Source: Bacillota bacterium (GTDB lineage: Bacteria > Bacillota > Clostridia > Lachnospirales > Lachnospiraceae). From it: DNA of 64,000 bases. Where the stretch lies: NCBI GenBank assembly GCA_023395555.1, contig JAEWYQ010000032.1:16323-80322 (forward strand), given 5' to 3'. Below, one piece after another: positions 44,054 through 53,757 of the stretch; the first letter of the stretch is position 1, and every line of letters begins with the position of its first letter. The translations under genes were made by a program, and so were the position numbers. Under the pieces are notes generated by a model. It was not told the DNA's origin and searched no databases. It worked only from the letters and a program-made list of their open reading frames with translations.

Positions 44054-45144
44054 GGAGACCTTGGGAAAAAAATATTCGTTCTGTAGTTCCTTATATTCCG
44101 GGAGAACAGCCGGACAGCAGGGATATGGTGAAGCTGAACACCAACGAGAATCCGTATCCTCCGGCTCCCGGAGTAAAGGCCGTTCTGGAAGAGCTGGACG
44201 CGGATCTTTTACGACGGTATCCCGATGTGAAGGGGGAGCCCCTGGTTTCGGAACTGGCCCGTTACTATCAATTGAAGCCGGAGCAGGTTTTTGTGGGAGT
44301 GGGATCGGATGATGTACTTGCCACAGCATTTTTGACCTTTTTTAATTCCGGGAAGCCCGTATTATTCCCCGACATTACCTACTCCTTTTATCCGGTCTGG
44401 TGCGATCTGTATCGTATCCCGTACGAGAGGCCGGAGCTGGATGAGAACTTCCGAATCAGAAGAGAGGATTATTATAAGGACAACGGGGGAATTGTCATTG
44501 CCAATCCGAATGCCCCTACCTCCATTTACGAGGAACTATCTCTGACAGAGGATATCCTGAAGCACAATCAGGATGTGATCGTGATTGTGGATGAAGCATA
44601 TATTGATTTTTCCGGCGCATCAGCGGTGGAGCTGATCGGGCGGTATGATAATCTTGTGGTGGTTCAGACCTTCTCTAAGTCCCGCTCCATGGCAGGGATG
44701 AGAATTGGCTATGCGATGGCGAATCCGGCACTGATTAAAGCATTGAACGATGTGAAATATTCTATCAATTCGTATACCATGAATCTGACCTCCATCCAGG
44801 CAGGAGTGGAGGCGGTGAAGGATGCGGAGTATTATAAAAACAGGATATCCAGGATTTTGCAGACCAGGGCAAGATCGGAGCAGAGACTTCGGGAGCTGGG
44901 CTTTCATTTTCCAGAATCCGGGGCCAACTTTATCCTTGCCTCCCACAAGAGACTTCCGGCAAAGGAAATTTTCGAGGCATTGAGAAGGAATCGCATCTAT
45001 GTCCGCTATTTTAATGCCCCCAGAATTGATAATTATCTGAGGATTACGATCGGCACGGATGAGGAAATGGAGCGTTTGTTTTCTTTTTTAGAGGATTATT
45101 TAAAGGAAAACGGAGAATCTTATCAGGAGCAGCGTAACACTTAA
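44050..45144 (+). CDS. hisC: histidinol-phosphate aminotransferase-like protein
   Basis: 364 residues. HisC-type pattern: VKLNTNENPYPPAPGV, RRYPD, GVGSDDVLATAFLTFF, IANPNAPTSIY, VDEAYIDFSG, PLP lysine in TFSKSRSMAGMRIGYA, RITIGTDEEME. It catalyses glutamate-dependent transamination of imidazole acetol phosphate, though HisC-like enzymes also serve aromatic or phosphonate pathways. No other his gene is nearby, so the symbol is by similarity. Confidence 0.83.
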   Translation: MRRPWEKNIRSVVPYIPGEQPDSRDMVKLNTNENPYPPAPGVKAVLEELDADLLRRYPDVKGEPLVSELARYYQLKPEQVFVGVGSDDVLATAFLTFFNSGKPVLFPDITYSFYPVWCDLYRIPYERPELDENFRIRREDYYKDNGGIVIANPNAPTSIYEELSLTEDILKHNQDVIVIVDEAYIDFSGASAVELIGRYDNLVVVQTFSKSRSMAGMRIGYAMANPALIKALNDVKYSINSYTMNLTSIQAGVEAVKDAEYYKNRISRILQTRARSEQRLRELGFHFPESGANFILASHKRLPAKEIFEALRRNRIYVRYFNAPRIDNYLRITIGTDEEMERLFSFLEDYLKENGESYQEQRNT

Positions 45145-45170
45145 CTATTTTAACCGGGAGGAAGAAGGGA

Positions 45171-45563
45171 ATGAGAGTGTTATTAGCAGAAGATGATTTT
45201 GTAAGCAGAAAATTTATGATGAGATTTTTACAAAAGTATGGAGAATGCGATATTACGGTAGACGGCCAGGAGGCGGTGGAGGCCTTTACCATGGCTTTGG
45301 AGGCCGGGGAAGGCTATGACCTGGTCTGCCTTGACATTATGATGCCGGGCATGGACGGATATGCGGCCCTGAAGAAAATCCGGGAAATCGAGAAGGAGCA
45401 TCAAATTCCATTTGAAAAGACGGCCAAGATCATTATGACGACCGCCTTGAACGAGGGCAGAAACGTGACCAAAGCATTTGAACTGGGCTGTACGGCATAT
45501 GCGGGAAAGCCCATTGACCAGGATAAATTTGAGAATATATTAAGGAAGCTGGAGCTGATCTAG
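45171..45563 (+). CDS. stand-alone response regulator receiver protein
   Basis: 130 residues, a CheY-like receiver domain only. Acidic pair E7-D8-D9, phospho-acceptor Asp55 (LVCLDIMMPGMDGY), Thr in IIMTTAL and Lys in GKPIDQDKF. No output domain and no kinase adjacent, so the signal and target are unknown. Its stop overlaps the queH GTG start. Confidence 0.85.
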   Translation: MRVLLAEDDFVSRKFMMRFLQKYGECDITVDGQEAVEAFTMALEAGEGYDLVCLDIMMPGMDGYAALKKIREIEKEHQIPFEKTAKIIMTTALNEGRNVTKAFELGCTAYAGKPIDQDKFENILRKLELI

Positions 45564-46192
45564 TGCATCAAACTACGAATTATCAGAAGGAATTGGACAA
45601 ATTGATTGAAAGACTTGGGGAGGAGAACCGCAGACCGAAGCTGTTGATTCACAGCTGCTGCGCACCCTGCAGCAGCTATGTGCTGGAGTATCTTTCCCAT
45701 TATTTCGAGATCACGGTTTTTTATTACAATCCCAATATCTATCCCCCGGAAGAATATTCCCGAAGGGAAGAGGAGCAGAAGAATTTGATCGGGACAATGC
45801 CTCTTGCCGGCAAAGTTCATTTTCGGGCCGGGACATATGAGCCGCAGCGGTATTATGAAGCGGTCCGGGGTAAAGAAGGTGAGCCGGAGGGAGGGGACCG
45901 CTGCTTCGAATGCTATGAACTCCGGCTTCGGGAGGCGGCACGCATGGCGAAGGAGGAAGGCTTTGAATATTTTGTATCCACCCTGTCCATCAGCCCTCAT
46001 AAGAATGCGGATAAATTAAATGAAATCGGAAACCGGCTGGCAGCAGAGTATGGGCTCCGGTATCTGCCTTCGGATTTCAAGAAACGAAATGGATACAAAC
46101 GATCCATCGAGCTTTCCAGGGAATATTCCCTGTATCGTCAGGATTATTGCGGCTGTGTTTATTCCATGAGAGGAAACCGGGAGACGAAATAG
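45563..46192 (+). CDS. queH: epoxyqueuosine reductase QueH
   Basis: 209 residues, GTG start overlapping the previous stop. QueH (DUF208) reduces epoxyqueuosine to queuosine in tRNA. Its iron-sulfur cysteines are visible: SCCAPCSSYV (C32, C33, C36), DRCFECYELRL, and the C-terminal YCGCVYS. YYNPNIYPPEEYSRREEEQ is also conserved. A terminator follows. Confidence 0.92.
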   Translation: MHQTTNYQKELDKLIERLGEENRRPKLLIHSCCAPCSSYVLEYLSHYFEITVFYYNPNIYPPEEYSRREEEQKNLIGTMPLAGKVHFRAGTYEPQRYYEAVRGKEGEPEGGDRCFECYELRLREAARMAKEEGFEYFVSTLSISPHKNADKLNEIGNRLAAEYGLRYLPSDFKKRNGYKRSIELSREYSLYRQDYCGCVYSMRGNRETK

Positions 46193-46223
46193 ACGGCGCG
46201 GCCGATAACTTATCATATGGAGG

Positions 46224-46262
46224 AAAGACCTGATTCCAAGGAAGGAAATCAGGTCTTTTTTC
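46224..46262 (+). terminator. terminator of queH unit
   Basis: Perfect stem of at least 10 bp (AAGACCTGATT at 46225-46235 with AATCAGGTCTT at 46247-46257), then a T-run to 46261. Confidence 0.9.
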
Positions 46263-46462
46263 AACCATCTGAGTGCGCAGCTTTATGCATTCATATACAA
46301 CGAACGGAGCGGCGGATCTCCGATATTTTCGTTGCTATCGGGTAGTATGACCGGCATCTTGCAGCCTAATCAACTACCTACTATATCATATTCAGCTGGT
46401 GGAGAAATGTGTCGATTATAGATGAAAAAAAGATTATATTGGCAAAGGGGAATATCCTTCGG
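46263..46462. other. spacer between queH terminator and feo promoter
   Basis: About 200 AT-rich bases. I see no gene, repeat or structured RNA in it. Confidence 0.4.
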
Positions 46463-46491
46463 TTGACAAAAGGGATGTATAAGATTATAAT
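46463..46491 (+). promoter_or_regulatory. promoter of feoAB
   Basis: Consensus TTGACA (46463-46468), 17-base spacer, consensus TATAAT (46486-46491). The Fur-like box starts 12 bases downstream. Confidence 0.88.
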
Positions 46492-46502
46492 GTAGGAGCG
46501 AA

Positions 46503-46517
46503 TGATAATTATTATCA
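46503..46517. promoter_or_regulatory. Fur-like iron box
   Basis: TGATAATTATTATCA is a perfect 7-1-7 inverted repeat, matching the Fur core of Firmicutes. It lies just after the expected transcription start of feoA, where bound repressor would block transcription when Fe(II) is plentiful. Confidence 0.85.
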
Positions 46518-46562
46518 ATTACAGCAAAAGTTTTACATTTCGACTGAGAGAGGAAGCGTACT

Positions 46563-46790
46563 ATGACACTATTGGATGCTGAAATAGGATCGACCTATAA
46601 GGTCAGCTCATTGAATCTGGATATTGCGACGAGACGGAGACTGGAGGCGCTGGGACTTACCCGGGGAACCAGTATTAATGTGCTGAATCGAAGCCGCAGC
46701 GGGGCTGTGATCATTATGGTCAGGGGCACCAGGCTGGCCGTGGGGGAAAAAATTGCGGAGACGATACATACGAAGGAGGCATCCCGATGA
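46563..46790 (+). CDS. feoA: ferrous iron transport protein A
   Basis: 75 residues, an SH3-like FeoA domain (YKVSSLNLDIATRRRLEALGLTRGTSINVLNRSRSGAVIIMVRGTRLAVG pattern). FeoA assists FeoB-mediated Fe(II) uptake. Its stop overlaps the feoB start by four bases. Confidence 0.93.
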   Translation: MTLLDAEIGSTYKVSSLNLDIATRRRLEALGLTRGTSINVLNRSRSGAVIIMVRGTRLAVGEKIAETIHTKEASR

Positions 46791-48862
46791 AGAATGAATT
46801 ACAGGTAGGCTTTGTCGGAAATCCCAACTGCGGAAAGACGACGCTGTTTAATGCATATACAGGGGCTAATTTGAAGGTGGCGAACTGGCCCGGAGTTACG
46901 GTAGAGAAGAAGGAAGGGGCCTTCCGGTATCACGATCACCGCTTCCGGCTGGTGGATCTGCCGGGAATCTACAGTCTCACCTCCTACACCATGGAGGAAC
47001 GGCTTACCCGTGAATACATCCTGGATTCTAATGTGGATGTCATAATTAATATTGTGGATGCCTCCAGCCTGGAGAGGAATCTGTACCTGACCCTGCAGTT
47101 GATCGAGCTGGGAAAACCGGTGGTTCTTGCATTGAATATGATGGATATTGTGGAAGAACGGGGAATGGAGATTGATCTTCACCGCCTTCCGGAGATGCTG
47201 GGCATTCCCGTTATCCCTGTATCCGCAAGGAAGAAGACCGGTCTGGATATACTGATGCATACCGTATCCCATCACAAGGATAAGACGCTGGATTCTAACC
47301 TGGAGCATCATCATGACAGAAGGGGCGGGAAATATGCCCATAAGCTGGAGGATGGCCGGAAGCACCGTCATGAGCACCATAAGGAATATCCTGTTGTGTA
47401 CAGTGACGACATTGAGGATAAGATTGACGAGGTCAGTGAGCTGCTCACGAATCAATACGGCCAGATCCCCAACCTCCGCTGGCATGCAATCAAGCTTCTG
47501 GAGATGGATGAAGCCGTTATGGCAAAGTATCCGCTGGAGCTTTCCAGAGTCATTAAGCACAGTTATGAGGAAGAAATTATAAATCAAAAATATGATTTTA
47601 TAGAAGAAATCATAGAGGAAGTACTGGTAAATAAGGATAAAAAAGCTGCATCCACCGATAAGGTTGATCGGATTTTGACCCACCGGTTTTTCGGTCTGCC
47701 GATCTTTTTGGGAATTATGGCTCTGGTATTCTTCTTCACCTTCCAGATCGGTGACTGGATCAAGGGAGGCTTTGAGGTGGGCTTGGAAGTGTTTTCTGAT
47801 GGGGCGGTCTTCCTCCTTGAGAAAATCAATGCAGGGCATTTTGTGACCTCCCTTATAGTGGATGGAATTATTGCCGGAGTAGGGGGAATCCTGACCTTTC
47901 TCCCGAATATATTCATTTTGTTCCTGGCTCTGGCATATCTGGAGGACAGCGGATATATGGCCAGAGTAGCCTATGTTATGGATGGAATTATGGGCAAGCT
48001 GGGTCTGTCCGGAAGGGCATTTATCCCGATGCTGCTGGGGTTTGGCTGCACGGTGCCTGCAATCATGGCGTCCCGTTCTCTTGAGAACATGCGGGACCGG
48101 AGGAAAACAATATTGGTAACTCCCTTCATGTCCTGCAGTGCCAGGCTTCCCATCTATGTGCTGTTCTCTCAGATGTTCTTTGGGAAAAATGCGATGCTGG
48201 CAGCATACTCCATGTATCTCATCGGAATTACAGTGGCGATCCTGGTAGCCTTTGCCCTGACCAACAAATCAGACCGGAGTGCAAGCAACACCCTGCTGAT
48301 CGAGCTGCCGGAATACAAATCCCCCAATATGCGGACCATTTTTATTTATGTATGGGAGAAGGTAAAGGAATATCTTACGAAAGCAGGGACAACAATATTT
48401 GCAGCATCTGTTGTAATCTGGTTTATCCTGAACTTCGGTCCGTCGGGAATGGTAAGCGATATGTCGGAAAGCTTCGGCGCCATCGCCGGAAGAGCAGTTG
48501 CCCCGGTGTTAAAGCCGGCAGGCTTGGGAATGTGGCAGATTGTAGTGGCTCTGATCTCCGGCATTGCAGCCAAGGAAGTGGTGGTATCCAGCTTCAGTGT
48601 ATTGTTTCAAATAGGAAATATCACTTCTCCCCAGGGAATGCAGAGCCTGACGGAGATTCTTGCAGGCAGCGGCTTTGGCGCACTGAATGCATATGCCCTG
48701 ATGGTATTCAGCCTTTTGTATATTCCCTGCGCAGCCACCATCGGCGTAATCCAGAGAGAGATGCGTTCGGCAAAGTGGACGGTATTCACCATCCTGTTCC
48801 AGCTTGGGATTGCCATGCTGGTATCTACCCTGATTTACCAGATTGGAAGCCTGTTTCTATAG
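46787..48862 (+). CDS. feoB: ferrous iron transporter B with His-rich insert
   Basis: 691 residues. N-terminal G domain: G1 GNPNCGKTT (11-19), G3 DLPGIYSL, G4 NMMD; a spacer of about 45 residues, very rich in His (at about 163-205), lies between the G domain and the helical GDI-like domain. The C-terminal membrane part has about eight helices with the Gate motifs (GLSGRAFIPMLLGFGCTVPAI, MSCSARLPIYVLF, AAKEVVVSSF). It takes up Fe(II). The His-rich segment could bind metal on the cytoplasmic side; this is inference. Coupled to feoA through ATGA. Confidence 0.95.
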   Translation: MKNELQVGFVGNPNCGKTTLFNAYTGANLKVANWPGVTVEKKEGAFRYHDHRFRLVDLPGIYSLTSYTMEERLTREYILDSNVDVIINIVDASSLERNLYLTLQLIELGKPVVLALNMMDIVEERGMEIDLHRLPEMLGIPVIPVSARKKTGLDILMHTVSHHKDKTLDSNLEHHHDRRGGKYAHKLEDGRKHRHEHHKEYPVVYSDDIEDKIDEVSELLTNQYGQIPNLRWHAIKLLEMDEAVMAKYPLELSRVIKHSYEEEIINQKYDFIEEIIEEVLVNKDKKAASTDKVDRILTHRFFGLPIFLGIMALVFFFTFQIGDWIKGGFEVGLEVFSDGAVFLLEKINAGHFVTSLIVDGIIAGVGGILTFLPNIFILFLALAYLEDSGYMARVAYVMDGIMGKLGLSGRAFIPMLLGFGCTVPAIMASRSLENMRDRRKTILVTPFMSCSARLPIYVLFSQMFFGKNAMLAAYSMYLIGITVAILVAFALTNKSDRSASNTLLIELPEYKSPNMRTIFIYVWEKVKEYLTKAGTTIFAASVVIWFILNFGPSGMVSDMSESFGAIAGRAVAPVLKPAGLGMWQIVVALISGIAAKEVVVSSFSVLFQIGNITSPQGMQSLTEILAGSGFGALNAYALMVFSLLYIPCAATIGVIQREMRSAKWTVFTILFQLGIAMLVSTLIYQIGSLFL

Positions 48863-48903
48863 CGGTTGTCAGTATGTTTGTTTTAGGGAAAGGAGAATTG
48901 CTT

Positions 48904-49047
48904 ATGCCTGGAATCATTCTTATTGTATTAATTCTCGGCTATACCGGATTTGTAATTTATAGAAAGACAAGGAATATTAAGGAAGGGAAGTCCTGTTGTG
49001 ACGGCTGTTCCTCCTGTGGCTCAAAGGATAAATGCGGCAAATCCTGA
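48904..49047 (+). CDS. FeoB-associated Cys-rich membrane protein
   Basis: 47 residues: one membrane helix (GIILIVLILGYTGFVIY) followed by a Lys-rich linker and a Cys cluster (SCCDGCSSCGSKDKC). AAAGGAGAATT precedes the ATG. Small proteins like this follow feoB in many Firmicutes; they are annotated as FeoB-associated and thought to help metal handling. Confidence 0.85.
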   Translation: MPGIILIVLILGYTGFVIYRKTRNIKEGKSCCDGCSSCGSKDKCGKS

Positions 49048-49124
49048 AGACTGGCACGATTCAATCATTCTTTGGCGGGCTGCGGTAAGGAAGCCTTGCT
49101 GCGAATGAGAATAATTTATGTAAG

Positions 49125-49166
49125 GCCCGGGTTATGGGAAATGGGTTTCCTGTAATCCGGGCTTTC
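49125..49166 (+). terminator. terminator of the feo operon
   Basis: Stem of about 17 bases (49125-49141 with 49145-49161) with two mismatches and a very short loop, followed by TTTCCTT. Confidence 0.8.
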
Positions 49167-49391
49167 CTTAATCCTACTTAATATAAAACAAGCGAATTCT
49201 TGCCGCTCGTCCTTGCATCAAATTTAATCTAAAAATAAAAAAGGAAATAGAAGTACTATGTAGAATATTAGTAGTATAGGCTATAAGGACAACCATATTT
49301 ACATTGTATCCTGAGATTGTAGGAACACGCATTATATTCCTGTAACATGGGACTTTATTTTGTAATATGGATGCAGAAGGGAGGAATTGAT

Positions 49392-50432
49392 ATGGAACAG
49401 AGTACAGATTATCGGCAGTGCAGCAATATCCGGCAGAGGCTGGAGCTGAGAGAGCATGAGATACTGAGTCCCTATGCAGCATTTTCCGACCAATCCAGAG
49501 GCAGGGAAGTGGAGGAAAAACCCTGTGATATCCGCCCGGTCTATCAGAGGGACAGGGATCGCATCCTGCACTGTAAGGCTTTTCGAAGACTGAAGCATAA
49601 GACTCAGGTCTTTCTGGCTCCGGAGGGGGATCATTACAGAACCAGATTAACCCATACCCTTGAGGTGTCCCAGATAGCGCGTACCATAGCAAAAGCCTTA
49701 CTGCTGAATGAGGATCTGACGGAGGCCATTGCCCTGAGTCATGATCTGGGGCATACGCCCTTTGGTCACGCCGGAGAGAGAGCCTTAAACCGAATTTGTC
49801 CCACGGGCTTCGAGCATCATCTGCAAAGTATTCGGGTGGTCGAGGTGCTGGAGAATCACGGAAGGGGGCTGAATCTGACGGCTGAGGTAAGGGACGGCAT
49901 CCGCAATCATCAGACGGAGGGAAGGCCGGCTACCCTGGAAGGAAAGATTGTTCGGTTATGTGACAAGATAGCATATATTAACCATGATATAGATGATGCA
50001 ATCCGAGGACGGATTATCCGGGAAGAAGAGCTTCCGGGAGAATATACGGATATCCTGGGACATAATCTGGGAAAACGCCTGGATACCCTGGTGCATGATA
50101 TTATAACCAACAGTGAGAATAAGAATGATATTATCATGTCTCCTGACATAGAGGCAGCCATGCGCTGTCTGCGGGAATTCATGTTTAAGAATGTATATAT
50201 GAATCAACGGGCCAAGAGCCAGGAAGAACAGGCGGAGCGTCTGCTGGAGACCTTATTTGTGTATTATATGGAGCATCTGGAGAAGCTCCCGGAGGAATTC
50301 ATACAGAGAATGAAGAACCTGGACGAGCCGCCCTATCGTGTGGTGTGTGACTACATTGCCGGTATGACGGACCGTTATGCGGTGGCGAAATTCAAGGAAT
50401 TGATGATCCCGTCTGCATGGAGCGTATATTAA
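49392..50432 (+). CDS. dgt: deoxyguanosinetriphosphate triphosphohydrolase-like protein
   Basis: 346 residues from ATG 49392 (AAGGGAGG upstream). HD-domain dNTPase: RAFRRLKHKTQVF-type segment, metal motif TRLTHTLEVSQIA, HDLGHTPFGHAGE, and DKIAYINHDIDDA. It hydrolyses dNTPs to nucleosides and tripolyphosphate. First gene of the dgt-dnaG-rpoD macromolecular synthesis cluster typical of Clostridia. Confidence 0.93.
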   Translation: MEQSTDYRQCSNIRQRLELREHEILSPYAAFSDQSRGREVEEKPCDIRPVYQRDRDRILHCKAFRRLKHKTQVFLAPEGDHYRTRLTHTLEVSQIARTIAKALLLNEDLTEAIALSHDLGHTPFGHAGERALNRICPTGFEHHLQSIRVVEVLENHGRGLNLTAEVRDGIRNHQTEGRPATLEGKIVRLCDKIAYINHDIDDAIRGRIIREEELPGEYTDILGHNLGKRLDTLVHDIITNSENKNDIIMSPDIEAAMRCLREFMFKNVYMNQRAKSQEEQAERLLETLFVYYMEHLEKLPEEFIQRMKNLDEPPYRVVCDYIAGMTDRYAVAKFKELMIPSAWSVY

Positions 50433-50513
50433 ATACCATATGGGAATATTAAGTATGTTTGATACTGCATTTACGGGACAGAAGATAGAATGGACAGAAA
50501 GAGGAGGAGCACG

Positions 50514-52298
50514 ATGTTTTATCCGGACGAGCTGGTGGAAGAAGTCAGAAGCAGAAATGATATCGTAAGTGTGATCGGCTCCTACATAAGGTTGCAGAAA
50601 AAAGGCAGTAATCACATGGGATTATGCCCGTTCCATAATGAGAAGACCCCTTCCTTTTCCGTGAGCGGTTCCAAGCAGATGTACCATTGCTTCGGCTGCG
50701 GAGTCGGCGGCAATGTCTTTACCTTCATTATGGAATATGAAAATTATACCTTTCTGGAAGCCCTTCGTCATCTGGCGGAGAGAGCGGGGATTGCGCTCCC
50801 GGAGCAGGAGATGACCGAGGAACAGAAGAGACAGTCCGACCTCAGGGGGAGATTATTGGAAGTAAATAAACTGGCGGCCATGTATTTTTATTATCAGTTT
50901 AAAAACCCGGAGGGGCAGGCAGCCTATGACTATCTGGTGAAGCGGGGACTGGAGGAGAGTATCATCCGGCATTTTGGACTGGGCTATTCCAACCGGTACA
51001 GTGATGACCTGTACCGTTATCTGAAAAAGCAGGGCTATGAGGATGATTTCCTATCCCAGACAGGTCTGGTAACCATCGACGAGCGCCTGGGCGGAAGGGA
51101 CAAGTTCCGGGACAGGGTAATGTTTCCCATTATGGATGCCAACCACAGGGTGATCGGCTTTGGCGGCAGAATTATGGGCAATGCCGGGCCGGAGGTGCCC
51201 AAGTATCTCAATACGCCGGAAACAAGAATATTTGAAAAGAGCCGGAATTTATACGGGCTGAACTTTGCAAAGGCCTCCCGGAAATCCTATTTTCTCATTT
51301 GTGAAGGCTACATGGATGTAATTGCCCTGCATCAGGCGGGCTTTACCAATGCGGTAGCCGCGCTGGGAACGGCATTCACCAGCTTCCATGCCAGTCTGCT
51401 GAAGCGCTACACAAGCGAGGTGCTCCTGACCTTTGACAGTGACAAGGCGGGAACCCAGGCGGCGCTCCGTGCCATTCCGATTCTGAAAGAAGCCGGTCTC
51501 AGTATTAAGATCGTTGACATGCGGCCTTATAAGGATCCGGACGAATTCATTCAGAATCTGAGTGCAGGGGAATATCAAAAACGGATTGAGGAAGCAAAAA
51601 ACAGTTTCTTTTTTGAGATTGACGTTCTGCAGAAGGAATATGATATGTCCGACCCGGAACAGAAGACGAAGTTCTTCCATGAAACCTCCAGACGGTTAAC
51701 GGTCTTCCGGGAGGAGCTGGAACGTAATTTTTATATTGAAGCGGTGGCAAAAGCGTACCAGATCGACGTGGAACAGCTTCGCAGGCTGGTGAACCGGATC
51801 GGCTCCCAGCTGGTCACCGGTATCAATGAGCCGAAGGAGAGCAGGGGAGAGGGCAGCCGCCGGGGAAAGCCCCAGGAGGACGGAATATCCAGGTCCCAGA
51901 AGCTTATGCTGACCTGGCTCATTGAGGATAACACGCTCTTTGATAAGATAAAAGACGTTCTTTCCCCTGAGGATTTTACAGAGGGAATTTATAAAGAGGT
52001 GGCGGCGCTTGTCTTTGGCCAGTTTGAGAAGGAAGGGGCGGTCAATCCGGCGAAGATCATCAGCTTTTTCGAGAGCAGGGAGGAGCAGTCCGAGGTGGCG
52101 GCTCTATTTTCCGCAGGTATCCGCGGTGAGATGGATGAAAACGGATGGCAGAAGGCAGTGGCGGATACCGTAATGCGGCTGAAGGAGAACAGCCTGGACC
52201 GGCAGAGCCAGAAGGCAATTGAAGTGAATGATACGGAATTGCTGATGAAGATCATTCGTGAGAAGGCGGAACTGAAGAAGCGGAGTATTCATTGGTAA
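50514..52298 (+). CDS. dnaG: DNA primase
   Basis: 594 residues from ATG 50514 (GAGGAGGAG upstream). N-terminal zinc-binding domain CPFHNEKTPSFSVS...CFGCG; RNA polymerase domain with YLNTPETRIFEKS, Toprim EGYMDVIALHQAG and FDSDKAGTQAA; C-terminal DnaB-interacting helical region. Makes RNA primers for replication. Confidence 0.96.
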   Translation: MFYPDELVEEVRSRNDIVSVIGSYIRLQKKGSNHMGLCPFHNEKTPSFSVSGSKQMYHCFGCGVGGNVFTFIMEYENYTFLEALRHLAERAGIALPEQEMTEEQKRQSDLRGRLLEVNKLAAMYFYYQFKNPEGQAAYDYLVKRGLEESIIRHFGLGYSNRYSDDLYRYLKKQGYEDDFLSQTGLVTIDERLGGRDKFRDRVMFPIMDANHRVIGFGGRIMGNAGPEVPKYLNTPETRIFEKSRNLYGLNFAKASRKSYFLICEGYMDVIALHQAGFTNAVAALGTAFTSFHASLLKRYTSEVLLTFDSDKAGTQAALRAIPILKEAGLSIKIVDMRPYKDPDEFIQNLSAGEYQKRIEEAKNSFFFEIDVLQKEYDMSDPEQKTKFFHETSRRLTVFREELERNFYIEAVAKAYQIDVEQLRRLVNRIGSQLVTGINEPKESRGEGSRRGKPQEDGISRSQKLMLTWLIEDNTLFDKIKDVLSPEDFTEGIYKEVAALVFGQFEKEGAVNPAKIISFFESREEQSEVAALFSAGIRGEMDENGWQKAVADTVMRLKENSLDRQSQKAIEVNDTELLMKIIREKAELKKRSIHW

Positions 52299-52466
52299 AG
52301 CAAGTGCCTTTCAAAGGGAGGAAGGCTATCGGCTTTGATGGAATGAGCCTGGCGGGCAGTCCGGTATGGCCGGTCAGATTTGTGCCAGGCGGGGACATGC
52401 AGGAATTGCATATTTCATCAAATGATGGTTAAAATATAAAAAGAGCGGAAGAAGGAAGGATTATCT

Positions 52467-53561
52467 ATGGACGAAAATATTGTAAAGTTTACGGAGAGGC
52501 TGAAGGAACTGTTGGTTTTTGCCGAGAAGAAGAAGAATGTCCTGGAGTACCAGGAGGTCAACGATTTCTTTGCGGATATGGAACTGGATCCTCAAAAGGT
52601 TGAGAAAATATATGATTTTCTGGACAAGCACAACGTCGATGTCCTCCGGATATCCGAAGATGAGGAAGAAGAGGACATTATCCTGGAAGAGGAAGAGCTG
52701 GAGCCTCTGGATCTGTCCATCCCGGAGGGTATCAGCATAGAAGATCCGGTAAGGATGTACTTGAAGGAGATCGGCAAGGTACCGCTGCTAAATGCGGATG
52801 AAGAGATAGAGCTGGCCAGGAAGATGGAGGATGGTGACGACTATTCGAAAAAGCGTCTCGCCGAGGCGAATCTCCGGCTTGTGGTCAGCATTGCAAAGCG
52901 CTATGTCGGCAGGGGAATGCTGTTCCTGGATCTGATACAGGAAGGGAATCTGGGACTGATCAAGGCCGTAGAGAAGTTTGATTATCGCAAGGGTTACAAG
53001 TTCAGTACTTATGCTACCTGGTGGATCAGACAAGCTATCACAAGAGCAATCGCAGACCAGGCAAGGACAATTCGAATTCCGGTTCATATGGTGGAAACAA
53101 TCAATAAATTAACCCGTGTACAGCGCCAGCTGCTTCAGGAATTAGGCAGGGAACCGTCCCCGGAGGAGATCTCCGAGGTTATGAACATGCCGGTGGACAG
53201 AGTACGGGAGATACAGAAAATCTCTCAGGAACCGGTATCTCTGGAGACTCCCATCGGCGAAGAAGAGGACAGCCATCTGGGAGACTTTATTCAGGATGAT
53301 AATGTGCCGGTGCCGGCAGATGCGGCCGCCTTTACTCTTTTGAAGGAGCAATTGGTGGAGGTGCTGGGCACCTTGACCGAACGGGAGCAGAAGGTTCTCC
53401 GGCTTCGTTTCGGTCTGGATGACGGACGAGCCCGGACACTGGAAGAGGTGGGCAAGGAGTTCAATGTGACCAGGGAGCGAATTCGCCAGATTGAGGCAAA
53501 AGCGCTCCGAAAGCTGAGACATCCCAGCAGAAGCCGTAAGTTAAAGGATTATTTGGAATAA
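52467..53561 (+). CDS. rpoD: housekeeping RNA polymerase sigma factor
   Basis: 364 residues. Region 1.2 ([16 protein letters not shown]), region 2 ([48 protein letters not shown]), region 3 ([15 protein letters not shown]), region 4 ([48 protein letters not shown]). The acidic N-terminal part (about 60-90) is short, as in Firmicutes SigA. Directs transcription from TTGACA/TATAAT promoters such as those listed here. Confidence 0.97.
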   Translation: MDENIVKFTERLKELLVFAEKKKNVLEYQEVNDFFADMELDPQKVEKIYDFLDKHNVDVLRISEDEEEEDIILEEEELEPLDLSIPEGISIEDPVRMYLKEIGKVPLLNADEEIELARKMEDGDDYSKKRLAEANLRLVVSIAKRYVGRGMLFLDLIQEGNLGLIKAVEKFDYRKGYKFSTYATWWIRQAITRAIADQARTIRIPVHMVETINKLTRVQRQLLQELGREPSPEEISEVMNMPVDRVREIQKISQEPVSLETPIGEEEDSHLGDFIQDDNVPVPADAAAFTLLKEQLVEVLGTLTEREQKVLRLRFGLDDGRARTLEEVGKEFNVTRERIRQIEAKALRKLRHPSRSRKLKDYLE

Positions 53562-53586
53562 AAAGTTACAGAACATTTGTTGGAAA

Positions 53587-53640
53587 AGGCTGTGGATTTT
53601 CTGCGGCGGTGCAGGCCGGGAAAATTCACAGCCTTTTTGC
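53587..53640 (+). terminator. terminator of dgt-dnaG-rpoD
   Basis: Stem GGCTGTG-ATTTTC (from 53589) with GAAAAT-CACAGCC (to 53633), then five T. Confidence 0.85.
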
Positions 53641-53757
53641 GCGGAAGGTTGCCGGTATTTCTTTGCGGGGATTTAAAATCGGTATGGAAATCAGCAGTAA
53701 AAAATGTTAAGATAAAAATATGCGGATATGGAAAAATTCATAGAAATGGAGACAATT

